Shown here piece by piece: positions 1 to 7,573 of a stretch of DNA of 9,440 nt. Location of the stretch: contig CAJXVF010000052.1 in the NCBI GenBank assembly GCA_913060845.1, positions 1 through 9,440 on the forward strand, in the 5' to 3' direction. The notes beneath the pieces are model-generated. The model saw nothing but the letters and a program-made list of their open reading frames with translations, did no database searches and had not been told where the DNA came from. The translations under genes were made by a program, and so were the position numbers. The DNA is from an uncultured Alphaproteobacteria bacterium. GTDB taxonomy: Bacteria > Pseudomonadota > Alphaproteobacteria > Bin95. The stretch's first letter is position 1. Every line of letters starts with the position of its first letter.

Positions 1-1
1 G

Positions 2-1066
2 GTTTGGGCTGCGCGCTTACTTTTGCTTGGCGTGGGTACTGAAAAAGCAAACGACAAAGCATTTGCCTACGCGCTTGAAGGATATTTTAGACGGGGCAAC
101 GGCGCAGATGCTGCTTTAGCAGCAGCCAGAATTAAGATGACCGCCGCTGATTTCGATAGCGCGCGCAAGATGATCTCGCACCGGTTTGCGGCCAAACTGT
201 TGCTTGACGTCGGCCAGATGTTTTTGGACGGGAAGATCGTCGAGGAGAACGCGGCGGAGGGCATGAAATGGATTGCTCTTGGGGCCGAACAAGGCCATCC
301 ACCGGCTCAATTGGCCCTCGCGAAGGCCTATACTGCAGGTGAAGGCGTTCCCTTAGATATCGAAATCGCGGCGAAGTGGTGGGAAGCCGCTATGAAAGCC
401 GGAAACCTTGCCTCCGCGCTTTGGCTGGCAGCTTACTTTGATGATTTTGGTATTGGTCCGACTGACCTTTCCAAAGCATCTGAAGCCTACTTCTACGCAA
501 TGGCGCTTGGCGATGATAAGGCGATTAAACGTCTGACTGAGATTGCCGAACTCGGCGTAGCTGATGCTGAGTACTGGCTTGGTCGTGCAATTCTTAGAAA
601 AGGCCGGACGAAAGAGAATACGCAAACGGCGCTAACTTGGCTGGAGCGGGCGGCGGAAAAAGAACACGCAGAGGCGTTCACAGAAATAGCGCTTATCTTG
701 CGCGCTGGGCGGAGCGGCGCAGTAAATGATGAAGCGGCTGCCAAATATTATACGAGGGCGGTTAAGGCTGGCTCGGACATCGCCAATCTTTTTCTCGGCA
801 TTTTATACGAAGACGGTATCGGCGTTCCTCGTGACGGTACCCAAGCAATGGCGCTGTATCAGGATGCCGCTGAGAAGGGCATTGCAACGGCTCAATACCG
901 TCTCGGGCTTGGTGGCAAGCGTGATGATGCAAAGGCGTGCTTCTGGCTATCGAAGGCGATGAAGGCCGACAGTGAGATCGACGCTCTTCTTCTGCTGACG
1001 CAGCTTGAAGCTGGAATGTTACTGGCTGATTGGGACCGGGCCGAAGCGCTCCATGCGGGTAAGTAA
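2..1066 (+). CDS. Sel1-like repeat protein, 5'-truncated by the window edge
   Basis: The frame is open to the first bases of the window, so the true start probably lies outside it. A TTG at 23 is the first possible start inside but has no convincing ribosome binding site. The 354 visible residues are almost entirely Sel1/TPR-type alpha-alpha repeats of about 36 residues, with the family pattern of A..G...A...LG..Y..G.GV..D...A..W...A. Counting from the TTG, repeats lie roughly at residues 58-92, 94-130, 131-166, 182-216, 217-251, 252-288 and a degenerate one at 289-317. GEGVPLD (107-112) and EDGIGVPRD (263-271) are the clearest. Sel1 proteins are usually scaffolds for protein-protein contacts in signalling, envelope or polysaccharide export. 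No catalytic domain is visible, and no signal peptide can be judged because the N-terminus is missing. The partner and role are unknown. The following gene is 72 bp away and probably transcribed separately. Confidence 0.85.
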   Translation, partial: VWAARLLLLGVGTEKANDKAFAYALEGYFRRGNGADAALAAARIKMTAADFDSARKMISHRFAAKLLLDVGQMFLDGKIVEENAAEGMKWIALGAEQGHPPAQLALAKAYTAGEGVPLDIEIAAKWWEAAMKAGNLASALWLAAYFDDFGIGPTDLSKASEAYFYAMALGDDKAIKRLTEIAELGVADAEYWLGRAILRKGRTKENTQTALTWLERAAEKEHAEAFTEIALILRAGRSGAVNDEAAAKYYTRAVKAGSDIANLFLGILYEDGIGVPRDGTQAMALYQDAAEKGIATAQYRLGLGGKRDDAKACFWLSKAMKADSEIDALLLLTQLEAGMLLADWDRAEALHAGK

Positions 1067-1138
1067 TCGACCGTTCCTTGCATCTTAACCCGGATAGGGC
1101 TAACCCGTGCGTTCTCTCATTTTACAAGGAAGAGGACG

Positions 1139-2080
1139 ATGAGCGCGACCGTATTTATCGACGGCGAGGCTGGGACGACCGGCCTACAGATTTTTGAGCG
1201 GCTAAACGGACGGACGGATATCAACATGATCCGCCTGAACGATAGCGAGCGCAAAGATGCTGGTCGCCGACGGGATGCGCTCAACGCCGCTGATGTGGCG
1301 ATCCTTTGCCTGCCCGACGTCGCTGCACGGGAAGCCGTCAGCCTGATCGACAATCCACGCACACGCGTGATTGACGCGTCTACAGCGCATCGAACGGCGG
1401 AAGATTGGACCTATGGCTTCCAAGAGTATTCCTCCGACCAGCGGCAACGGATTAGCGGCGCCACGCGGATCAGCAATCCCGGGTGCTATTCGCTAACATC
1501 TATCGCGATGCTGCACCCATTGGTGGAAGCAGGGCTGGTTGCTAAAGACTGGCCGATCACGATCAATGCGGTGTCTGGTTATTCCGGTGGCGGCAAGTCG
1601 TTGATTGCAGAGTTTGAAAGGCCGGAAGATCAGCGCTGCGAAAGCACGATCTTCAGCTATGCACTTGGTCTGAAGCACAAGCACCTGCCAGAGATTAAGC
1701 GCTGGGCCAATCTGAGCCACGCGCCGATCTTTGAACCGCATGTGGGCAGCTACCGTCAAGGCATGCTGGTTCAAGTCCCGTTGCCGCTTTGGGCGATGGC
1801 GGGCAAGCCGACACCAGAACGCATCCACGAAGTGCTGGTTGGGCATTATGAGGACGAGCAGTTCGTTGAAGTGGCACCCTTTGGTGCGCCTGAAAGCGAC
1901 CGGCTTGATCCGGAATGCTTGAATGGCACTAATAAGCTGCGCCTGCATGTGCTGACGAATCCTGACCGGGATGCGGTAGTGGTTGTGGGCCTGCTCGATA
2001 ACCTTGGCAAAGGTGCTTCTGGACAGGCGGTGCAGACACTCAACATGCTGATTGGCATTGACGAAGCAACGGGACTTTAA
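1139..2080 (+). CDS. argC: N-acetyl-gamma-glutamyl-phosphate reductase, short type 2
   Basis: ArgC catalyses the third step of arginine biosynthesis, NADPH-dependent reduction of N-acetyl-glutamyl-5-phosphate to the semialdehyde, in the cytoplasm. The 313-residue length fits the short type-2 family rather than the ~345-residue type 1. Visible motifs are the N-terminal nucleotide-binding loop DGEAGTTG (8-15), the catalytic cysteine in SNPGCY (C116), a glycine-rich GYSGGGKS (147-154), the substrate-side LKHKHLPEI (178-186) and the C-terminal LLDNLGKGASGQAVQ (285-299). The ATG is preceded by a strong purine-rich ribosome binding site, AAGGAAGAGG at 1126-1135. The stop is followed after 3 bases by the gamma-carbonic-anhydrase-like gene, so the two are probably one transcript. 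No other arg gene is in view. Alphaproteobacterial argC often follows rplM-rpsI; here the upstream neighbour is a Sel1-repeat gene instead. Confidence 0.96.
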   Translation: MSATVFIDGEAGTTGLQIFERLNGRTDINMIRLNDSERKDAGRRRDALNAADVAILCLPDVAAREAVSLIDNPRTRVIDASTAHRTAEDWTYGFQEYSSDQRQRISGATRISNPGCYSLTSIAMLHPLVEAGLVAKDWPITINAVSGYSGGGKSLIAEFERPEDQRCESTIFSYALGLKHKHLPEIKRWANLSHAPIFEPHVGSYRQGMLVQVPLPLWAMAGKPTPERIHEVLVGHYEDEQFVEVAPFGAPESDRLDPECLNGTNKLRLHVLTNPDRDAVVVVGLLDNLGKGASGQAVQTLNMLIGIDEATGL

Positions 2081-2083
2081 GCG

Positions 2084-2641
2084 ATGATGGAAGGCAGTAG
2101 CCTGCCGGCCCCAAAGGGCCTGATCCTGCCGCATGAGGGCATTCTGCCCCGTGTGGCGGATGATGTGTTTCTGGCGCCAGGTGTAATCGTCGTTGGTGAC
2201 GTTGAGATCGGGGCGCGATCGAGCCTCTGGTACAACGTCGTCGTTCGCGCTGATGTTGGGCTGGTGCGCATTGGTGCTGGCACGAACATCCAGGATGGCA
2301 GCGTCGTGCATGTGACGGGCGGCCAGTTCGATACGTTCATCGGTGATGATGTGCTGATCGGCCATTTGGTGATGATCCACGGCTGCCAAATTCATGACCG
2401 TGCGTTCATTGGCATGAAGTCGACGATCCTGGATGGGGCCGTTGTTGAGTCTGACGCGATGGTCGCGGCAGGTGCCGTGGTTACGCCGAACAAGGTCGTC
2501 AAATCTGGCGAGCTTTGGGCTGGCGCGCCTGCAAAGAAGATGCGGGATATGGATGCGGATGAAATTGCACGACGCGCCAAATCTGCACCCAATTACGCAC
2601 TCAATGCTGCACAACATCGCCGCGCGCTCGGCCACGACTGA
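2084..2641 (+). CDS. Gamma-carbonic anhydrase-like hexapeptide-repeat protein
   Basis: This is a left-handed beta-helix protein of 185 residues in the gamma-carbonic anhydrase / PaaY / YrdA group; such proteins form trimers with a metal between subunits. Hexapeptide repeats run from about residue 28 to 155. The residues expected for a Cam-type metal site are all present: R55 and D57 (VVVRAD), Q70 and D71 (NIQDG), and three histidines, H76 (SVVH), H94 (IGH) and H99 (MIHGC). The C-terminal LWAGAPAKKMRDM is typical of the family. Reversible CO2 hydration is plausible, but many members have no measured activity, so the substrate is inferred. The start is ATG 2084 or the adjacent ATG 2087. Only a weak GGGA (2071-2074) lies upstream, inside argC, which suggests translational coupling to argC. 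The next gene follows after 27 bp. Confidence 0.92.
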   Translation: MMEGSSLPAPKGLILPHEGILPRVADDVFLAPGVIVVGDVEIGARSSLWYNVVVRADVGLVRIGAGTNIQDGSVVHVTGGQFDTFIGDDVLIGHLVMIHGCQIHDRAFIGMKSTILDGAVVESDAMVAAGAVVTPNKVVKSGELWAGAPAKKMRDMDADEIARRAKSAPNYALNAAQHRRALGHD

Positions 2642-2668
2642 CATCATTTACTGCAGGAGACACGCCCC

Positions 2669-3844
2669 ATGGCCTTAGATCACGCTCTGACGCCTGAAGG
2701 CGCGCTTCCAGTGGATGGCACTGCAGGCACACTCATCGCCCGCATATGGCTGCCCGGGAAGGGGCCTGCTGTCGTGCGGGTTGATGCTGATGGGGTCTAT
2801 GATCTCACGCGACGCTTCCCGACAATTGCAGATATTCTGACTGAGGCTGACCCGGCGGTAGCGGTCAATGCTGCGACGCCGAGCGGACGTATCGGCGCGT
2901 TAGCAGATATTCTGGCGGCGAGCGCCCCGGATCGGCGAAGCGAAGACGAAGCGCATTTTCTGGCTCCGCAAGATATCCAACCAGTCAAAGCCGCTGGCGT
3001 TACTTTCGCCGCATCCATGCTGGAGCGCGTGATTGAAGAGCAAGCCAAGGGCGATCCCGCACGTGCGGAAGCTGTCCGCGAGGCTGTCCGTGAGAAAGTC
3101 GGCGATGATCTTTCTAAGGTCGAGCCTGGGTCGGAAGCGGCGGAAGAACTAAAGCTCCGACTGATGGAACTAGGGGTTTGGTCGCAATATCTGGAAGTTG
3201 GCATCGGTCCCTATGCCGAAATCTTCACCAAATGCCCACCGATGGCGGCTGTCGGCACAGGCGCGATGATTGGCCTCCGCCCAGATTCGGACTGGAACAA
3301 TCCGGAGCCTGAAGTCGTGCTGGTGATTGCACCATCCGGCCAAATCATTGGCGCTACGCTTGGCAATGATGTGAACCTGCGGGACATTGAAGGCCGTTCA
3401 GCGCTGCTACTGGGCCGCGCAAAGGACAACAATGCCTCCTGTGCGCTTGGGCCATTTATCCGCCTATTCGATCAGTCCTTCGGCATTGATGATGTCCGCC
3501 AAGCGGTCGTGACACTGCTGCTGACCGGGACGGATAATTTCCGTATGGAAGGGGCGTCCTCCATGAGTGAGATCAGTCGCGACCCGGAAGCATTGGCTAA
3601 CGCTACGCTTTCCTCGGCGCACCAATACCCGGATGGCGCGTTCCTCATGTGCGGCACTATGTTTGCGCCGACTGATTTGCGCGATGGCGAAGGCTTCACG
3701 CACAAACTGGATGACGTGGTTGAGATCGCAACGCCGACGCTCGGCCGCCTCGCCAACAAGGTCACGACGACGGATAAAGCACCGCCATGGACATTCGGCG
3801 TGCGGGACTTGATTAGAAGCTTGGCGGCGCGCGGGCTGGGCTGA
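2669..3844 (+). CDS. FAH-family protein, XylX-like 2-keto-3-deoxy-sugar-acid dehydratase candidate
   Basis: This 391-residue protein belongs to the long branch of the fumarylacetoacetate hydrolase family. From memory it closely resembles Caulobacter XylX, the 2-keto-3-deoxy-D-xylonate dehydratase of the oxidative (Weimberg-type) pentose route. Shared stretches are KAAGVTFAASMLERVIEE (107-124), LWSQYLEV-type GVWSQYLEVGIGP (169-181), DWNNPEPEVVL (208-218), LGNDVNLRDIEGRSALLL (231-248) and AKDNNASC (251-258). Likely metal ligands are E213 and E215 in the PEPE motif and D234 in GNDVN; K252 is the conserved lysine after them. The N-terminal ~100 residues form the usual extra domain. The start ATG has AGGAGA at 2655-2660, 8 bases upstream. 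No xylonate dehydratase, xylose dehydrogenase or semialdehyde dehydrogenase is in the window, so the exact substrate (xylonate, arabinonate or another keto acid) is open. It is probably cotranscribed with argC and the gamma-CA gene. Confidence 0.9.
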   Translation: MALDHALTPEGALPVDGTAGTLIARIWLPGKGPAVVRVDADGVYDLTRRFPTIADILTEADPAVAVNAATPSGRIGALADILAASAPDRRSEDEAHFLAPQDIQPVKAAGVTFAASMLERVIEEQAKGDPARAEAVREAVREKVGDDLSKVEPGSEAAEELKLRLMELGVWSQYLEVGIGPYAEIFTKCPPMAAVGTGAMIGLRPDSDWNNPEPEVVLVIAPSGQIIGATLGNDVNLRDIEGRSALLLGRAKDNNASCALGPFIRLFDQSFGIDDVRQAVVTLLLTGTDNFRMEGASSMSEISRDPEALANATLSSAHQYPDGAFLMCGTMFAPTDLRDGEGFTHKLDDVVEIATPTLGRLANKVTTTDKAPPWTFGVRDLIRSLAARGLG

Positions 3845-3884
3845 AATCCCGGCGCTAATGGACTGCTCGCCAAGATGTGATTCG

Positions 3885-3910
3885 GCGGAAGCGCTCCGCA
3901 TCCGTATTTT
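3885..3910 (+). terminator. Weak candidate terminator after the FAH-family gene
   Basis: GCGGA (3885-3889) and TCCGC (3895-3899) can form a 5-bp GC-rich stem with a 5-base loop, and TTTT occurs at 3907-3910. The stem is short and the T-run is 7 bases from it, so this is a poor intrinsic terminator. The same 70-bp gap must also hold the start region of the DUF1223 gene, whose ribosome binding site is not evident. Transcription may simply read through. Confidence 0.2.
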
Positions 3911-3916
3911 AGAGTG

Positions 3917-4639
3917 ATGAAACAGACATCCATCGCCCTCGCGGCGGCGCTTGCCGCGACCATCTCCCTGTCAGCCAAAGCCGATTCTGATCGGCCCGTC
4001 GCTGTGGAGCTTTTCACCTCACAGGGGTGTTATTCTTGCCCGCCGGCGGAGGCTTACCTCGGCAAGTTGGCTAAGCGTCCAGACGTTGTGGCGCTCGAAT
4101 GGCATGTCGATTATTGGGATGATTTGGTCTACGGCGGCGCTGGCAAATGGAAGGATCCGTTCTCAAGCGCTGAAGCGACAAGTCGGCAGCGGGACTATAA
4201 TCAGTCAATTCGTGGCCAGCGCCGGGTCTATACGCCGCAGATGATTGTGGCGGGTGTGAGCGAAGCTGTCGGCTCCAATAGAGCAGATGTTGAGCGTGCG
4301 ATTCGTCAGATGCGCAAAGCGGCACCGAAAGAGACGGTGGACGTTCGCCGAGACGGCAATGATCTCGTGATCAGCGCGCCAGGCGTGAAGGCCCCGCTAT
4401 GGCGGGTCGATTTCATCAAAGAACATCTTACCGTGGTACGAAGCGGCGAGAACAAGGGAAAATCCTTGGCGAGCGACAACATCGTCCGCTCTAAAACGCG
4501 TTTGGGCGATGCCGGAGCTGGACCATTGCGCACAGCCGCTCCAGCAGATGGCATGGGGTGCGCCATCATCGCGCAGAAGAGCCCTGACGCGCCTATCCTT
4601 GCGGCGAAATATTGCCCCGGAAGTGCGGCCTCAAGCTAA
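3917..4639 (+). CDS. Exported DUF1223 thioredoxin-fold protein with CxxC
   Basis: The 240-residue product matches the DUF1223 family, found mainly in Proteobacteria and predicted to have a thioredoxin-like fold. Residues 1-22 form a signal peptide: a lysine, a hydrophobic alanine-rich core, then SAKA before DSD, so the mature protein is probably periplasmic. The family hallmark VELFTSQGCYSCPPAEAYL gives a CYSC pair at C38 and C41, followed by the conserved EWHVDYWDDL and an RVYTPQMIVAG segment. A GTG at 3914 directly precedes ATG 3917; the ATG is preferred because it begins a normal signal peptide. No strong ribosome binding site is seen. The CxxC suggests a redox or metal-binding role in the envelope, but the biochemical function is not established. 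It lies 72 bp after the FAH-family gene on the same strand and ends 2 bp from the convergent acyl-CoA ligase gene. Confidence 0.9.
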   Translation: MKQTSIALAAALAATISLSAKADSDRPVAVELFTSQGCYSCPPAEAYLGKLAKRPDVVALEWHVDYWDDLVYGGAGKWKDPFSSAEATSRQRDYNQSIRGQRRVYTPQMIVAGVSEAVGSNRADVERAIRQMRKAAPKETVDVRRDGNDLVISAPGVKAPLWRVDFIKEHLTVVRSGENKGKSLASDNIVRSKTRLGDAGAGPLRTAAPADGMGCAIIAQKSPDAPILAAKYCPGSAASS

Positions 4640-4660
4640 TCTCAAGCTGTCGGTAGCTTG
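4631..4660. terminator. Stem-loop and direct repeat at a convergent gene junction
   Basis: Two copies of TCAAGCT (4631-4637 and 4642-4648) lie across the junction of two convergent stop codons. The second copy can pair with AGCTTG (4655-4660) over a 6-base loop, giving a 6-bp stem; the first copy can pair with the same arm as an alternative. The stem is inside the last codons of the acyl-CoA ligase and is not followed by a long T-run on either strand. It is offered only as a possible bidirectional stop signal, because the genes leave no other space for one. Confidence 0.25.
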
Positions 4661-6279
4661 TAGTCCTTGAACCGCTGGCGGAGCTGCAGCTTGGAAAGCT
4701 TGCCGGTTGCCGTATGCGGTAAGTCTTCGGCAAAGGCGACGTCGTCCGGCATCCACCATTTGGCGATCTTGCCTTCTAGGTAGCCAAGAACATCTTCCTT
4801 GGTGAGATCTTGGCCATTCGCTGTCGGTACGATGACCAATAGCGGGCGTTCATCCCATTTCGGGTGATGAACGCCGATGGCGGCGGCTTCTGCGACCTTG
4901 GGATGGCCAACAGCAACGTTCTCCAGATCAATAGAGCTGATCCATTCGCCACCTGATTTGATGACATCTTTCAGCCGGTCCGTGATCCAGATGTAGCCAT
5001 CTTGGTCGATAGCGCAAACGTCGCCGGTGCTGAACCAGCCGTCTTCGGCATGGGCTGGGGCTTTTTCCGACAGATTGAAGTAGTCCGCGATAATCCATGG
5101 GCCGCGAACTTTAAGCTCGCCCGTAGCCTCGCCGTCATTTGGCAGGGTAATGCCGTCTTCATCGACGATCTTCATATCCACGCCATAGAGAACGCGGCCA
5201 GCGCTTTGCTGCAGGTCAACTTTCTGCGTCTTGGAAAGCACATCGTGCTTCGCTTTCGGGGTATTTACCGTGCCGAGTGGCGACATTTCAGTCATGCCCC
5301 AGGCATGTAGAACTTGAACGTCATACTCGTCCTGGAATGTCTCCATCATGGCACGCGGGCAGGCAGAGCCGCCAATAACAACGCGTTCCAGATCATCCAG
5401 CTTGCCGTTTGCCTCTTTCATGTGCGCGAGCAGCATCATCCAGATCGTTGGTACAGCTGCGGTAAATGACACTTTCTCCTGGGTCAGCAGCTCGTAGATG
5501 CTTTTGCCGTCCAAGTCCCGGCCGGGCAGCACCAATTTGCAGCCAACAGCGGCCGTGGCGTAGGGCAGGCCCCAGGCATTTACATGAAACATCGGAACGA
5601 CGGGCAGAACGGTATCGCGGGCGGCAAGGCCCATGCAGTCAGGTGCGATCTCTGTCAGCGTGTGCAATACCGTCGAGCGGTGACTGTAGAGTGCACCCTT
5701 CGGGTTGCCGGTCGTGCCGCTTGTGTAGCATAGGGCTGCGGCTGAATTCTCATCGAATGTAGGCCACTCATAGTCGCCGTGCTCTAGCTCGAGCAGTTCC
5801 TCGTAGCAGAGCGCGCCGGGAAGTTTGTCTTCGCTTGGCATGTTGGCTTTGTCTGCGAAAACAATGATGCCGCGAATGTTCGGAAACTTATCCCGCATTC
5901 CAGCAACCAGATCGACGAAGCTTGTGTCGATCACCAGATATTGGTCGTCTGCGTGGTTGATGATGTATTCAAGCTGCTCTGGGAATAGGCGCGGGTTGAT
6001 GGTGTGGGTGACCGCGCCCATGCCTGCGACGCCATAATAGGCCTCTACATGGCGGTAGGTGTTCCAAGCGATCGTACCGATGCGGTCGCCATGCTTCACG
6101 CCTAGACGACTAAGTGCCTGCGCGAATTTCTTGGCGCGAACTTCTGCAGCACGCCAATCATAGCGATGGATCGGGCCTTCCAGCGTGCGAGTGACGATCT
6201 CTGTATCGCCGTGCCATTTGGCAGCGTGGCCGATCAAGGATGAGATCAGCAGCGGTTGGTCCATCATCTGGGCGAGCAT
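4642..6279 (-). CDS. AMP-forming acyl-CoA ligase, AlkK/DmdB-like
   Basis: This enzyme activates a carboxylic acid with ATP and CoA through an acyl-adenylate, in the cytoplasm. All core motifs of the ANL superfamily are visible in 545 residues: the phosphate loop [11 protein letters not shown] (185-195), PMFHVNAWG (229-237), HAWGMTE (325-331), GWFSTGD (414-420), the hinge region [15 protein letters not shown] (434-448) and the C-terminal catalytic lysine K527 in TATGK. The N-terminus [16 protein letters not shown] and the [12 protein letters not shown] block (91-102) resemble the clade holding medium-chain AlkK and the 3-methylthiopropionate:CoA ligase DmdB. Substrate cannot be fixed from sequence alone; a medium-chain or short substituted acid is likely. 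The start ATG has AGGGAA at 6289-6294 as a modest ribosome binding site. It is divergent from the MFS gene across 91 bp and convergent with DUF1223 with only 2 bp between stops. Confidence 0.93.
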   Translation of the reverse strand: MLAQMMDQPLLISSLIGHAAKWHGDTEIVTRTLEGPIHRYDWRAAEVRAKKFAQALSRLGVKHGDRIGTIAWNTYRHVEAYYGVAGMGAVTHTINPRLFPEQLEYIINHADDQYLVIDTSFVDLVAGMRDKFPNIRGIIVFADKANMPSEDKLPGALCYEELLELEHGDYEWPTFDENSAAALCYTSGTTGNPKGALYSHRSTVLHTLTEIAPDCMGLAARDTVLPVVPMFHVNAWGLPYATAAVGCKLVLPGRDLDGKSIYELLTQEKVSFTAAVPTIWMMLLAHMKEANGKLDDLERVVIGGSACPRAMMETFQDEYDVQVLHAWGMTEMSPLGTVNTPKAKHDVLSKTQKVDLQQSAGRVLYGVDMKIVDEDGITLPNDGEATGELKVRGPWIIADYFNLSEKAPAHAEDGWFSTGDVCAIDQDGYIWITDRLKDVIKSGGEWISSIDLENVAVGHPKVAEAAAIGVHHPKWDERPLLVIVPTANGQDLTKEDVLGYLEGKIAKWWMPDDVAFAEDLPHTATGKLSKLQLRQRFKDYKLPTA

Positions 6280-6370
6280 TGCGGTCTATTCCCTGGTGCG
6301 TCTTTTGTGCATTGTTAGGGATATTCATGCCGGGCGCATAGCGGCTCGGCAAGGGGCTTGAATACCAAAA
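6280..6370. promoter_or_regulatory. Divergent intergenic region, acyl-CoA ligase / MFS transporter
   Basis: This 91-bp gap must hold the promoters for both divergent genes. It contains TTTGTGCATT at 6304-6313, a decamer that recurs in inverted orientation at 8918-8927 in the phaZ-ubiB gap. AAGGGG at 6351-6356 is a possible but distantly spaced (14 bases) ribosome binding site for the MFS gene. I could not identify convincing -35/-10 pairs on either strand. Confidence 0.5.
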
Positions 6371-7573
6371 ATGCAACAGGCTGCACCTTTGGGTGAAATC
6401 CGCCAGCACTGGCGCGCTATTGCTGTTGGTTTTGCAATGGCGTTCTTCGCCTGGGGTTCAATCTTCTATGCCCATGGTGTCTTTAAGGCGGCGCTGGAAG
6501 CAAAGCACGGCTGGTCCGGGCTGATGTTGTCTTCGGCTCAGGCTTGGTTTTGGGCCGTGGGGGCATTGACGGCATTTGGCGTTGGCGCTGCCGTAGACCG
6601 CTTTGGTCCACGCGCTGTCGCTTGTTATGGGGCCTATGCAACAGCGATTGGCGTCGCGGCTGTCGGCTTGGTGATGACGCCGTGGCAGCTCTTTCTGGCC
6701 TATGCTGTTTTGGCGACAGCCTATCCAACCATCGGCAATCTTGGCATCAGCGCAGCTTTGGCACCGCTTTTTCAGGAGCGTTATGCAGCCGCGCTCGGAT
6801 ATGCCCTGACGGGGGCTAGCTGCGGCGGGGCGATTGTTACGCCTGTGTATATCTGGCTGACCGCTACGCTTGGCTTTGATTGGGCGTCCGCTGTAATCGC
6901 GGCTGCGACGCTGCTCTGCCTCACGCCATTGCTCCGGTTGGCACCAGCCCGGCGCGCCAGAGGTTCAGCCGAGGACGATGCACGAGGGCTGGAAAGGTTT
7001 AGGGCGGCACTCCGATCCTCTGTATTTTGGGCAATCTGGGTGACGGGCTTCCTGGCATTTACCGGGCAGGTCGGTTTTCTGTTTCACGAGATATCGATCT
7101 TCACACCGCGCATGGGGCTGGTCATGGCCGGCTATGCCGTCAGCGTCACGGTTATATCGGCGGCAATTGGCAGATTTGTCGTCGGGTGGGCAGCGAATCG
7201 CGTTCCATTGGGACTGCTAGCTGCCGTCATATATTTGATTCAAGTGGCCGGCTTTGTTATTGCCAACGCAGGTGAGGGCATCGTTGTGAGCTTTGTGGCC
7301 GCTGCAGTTATCGGCTTTGTTGTTGGCCCGCTGGTGATGCTTCCAGCGATGCTGACACGTGCAGCATTTGGCGCCTATGGGTTCGGCAAAACATTCGGTG
7401 TCATCAATATCGGCATGTTTGCGGGCATGACGGTTGGGCCAGGGCTCGCCGGACTTGTGGCATATCAAGCCGGATATGCGACGGCGATCTGGATGTTTGC
7501 CGGATGCCTTGCCGCTGCAGCGCTAGTGATTGCGCTGGGGTTTAGACCTTCACAGATTTCGGATGGGCTTTGA
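6371..7573 (+). CDS. Major facilitator superfamily transporter, substrate unknown
   Basis: The 400-residue product is an inner-membrane permease with about 12 hydrophobic helices and a charged central loop near residues 192-216 (ARRARGSAEDDARGLERFR) separating the two halves. The MFS motif A appears after helix 2 as GAAVDRFGPR (72-81), with a degenerate copy GRFVVGWAANRVP in the second half. The N-terminal GWSGLMLSSAQAW segment and the short cytoplasmic N-terminus recall the oxalate/formate and monocarboxylate transporter branches. Transport of an organic acid is therefore a guess, helped slightly by the divergent acid-CoA ligase next door. ATG 6371 is the first in-frame start after an upstream TGA at 6359-6361. 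Its last 32 bp, coding for the C-terminal SQISDGL region, overlap the 3' end of phaZ on the other strand. Confidence 0.9.
   Translation: MQQAAPLGEIRQHWRAIAVGFAMAFFAWGSIFYAHGVFKAALEAKHGWSGLMLSSAQAWFWAVGALTAFGVGAAVDRFGPRAVACYGAYATAIGVAAVGLVMTPWQLFLAYAVLATAYPTIGNLGISAALAPLFQERYAAALGYALTGASCGGAIVTPVYIWLTATLGFDWASAVIAAATLLCLTPLLRLAPARRARGSAEDDARGLERFRAALRSSVFWAIWVTGFLAFTGQVGFLFHEISIFTPRMGLVMAGYAVSVTVISAAIGRFVVGWAANRVPLGLLAAVIYLIQVAGFVIANAGEGIVVSFVAAAVIGFVVGPLVMLPAMLTRAAFGAYGFGKTFGVINIGMFAGMTVGPGLAGLVAYQAGYATAIWMFAGCLAAAALVIALGFRPSQISDGL

Noticed and set aside
23..25. TTG 23 as the true start of the Sel1-repeat gene
   Set aside because: The same frame is open to the window edge, no ribosome binding site can be seen, and the preceding residues continue a similar helical composition, so truncation is more likely.
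1085..1103. TTAACCC / GGGCTAA stem between the Sel1 gene and argC as a terminator
   Set aside because: The 7-bp stem has a mismatch and no T-run follows it. No clear promoter was found in the same 72 bp either.
1493..2647. A 384-codon open frame on the minus strand across argC and the gamma-CA gene
   Set aside because: It is fully antisense to two well-recognised genes, crosses their boundary, has a His/Arg/Gln-rich composition with no recognisable domain, and has no ribosome binding site. It is a shadow of GC-rich coding DNA.
3472..4017. A 181-codon minus-strand frame across the FAH-family and DUF1223 genes
   Set aside because: It is antisense to two confident genes and low-complexity in Ser/Ala/Arg; no domain is recognisable.
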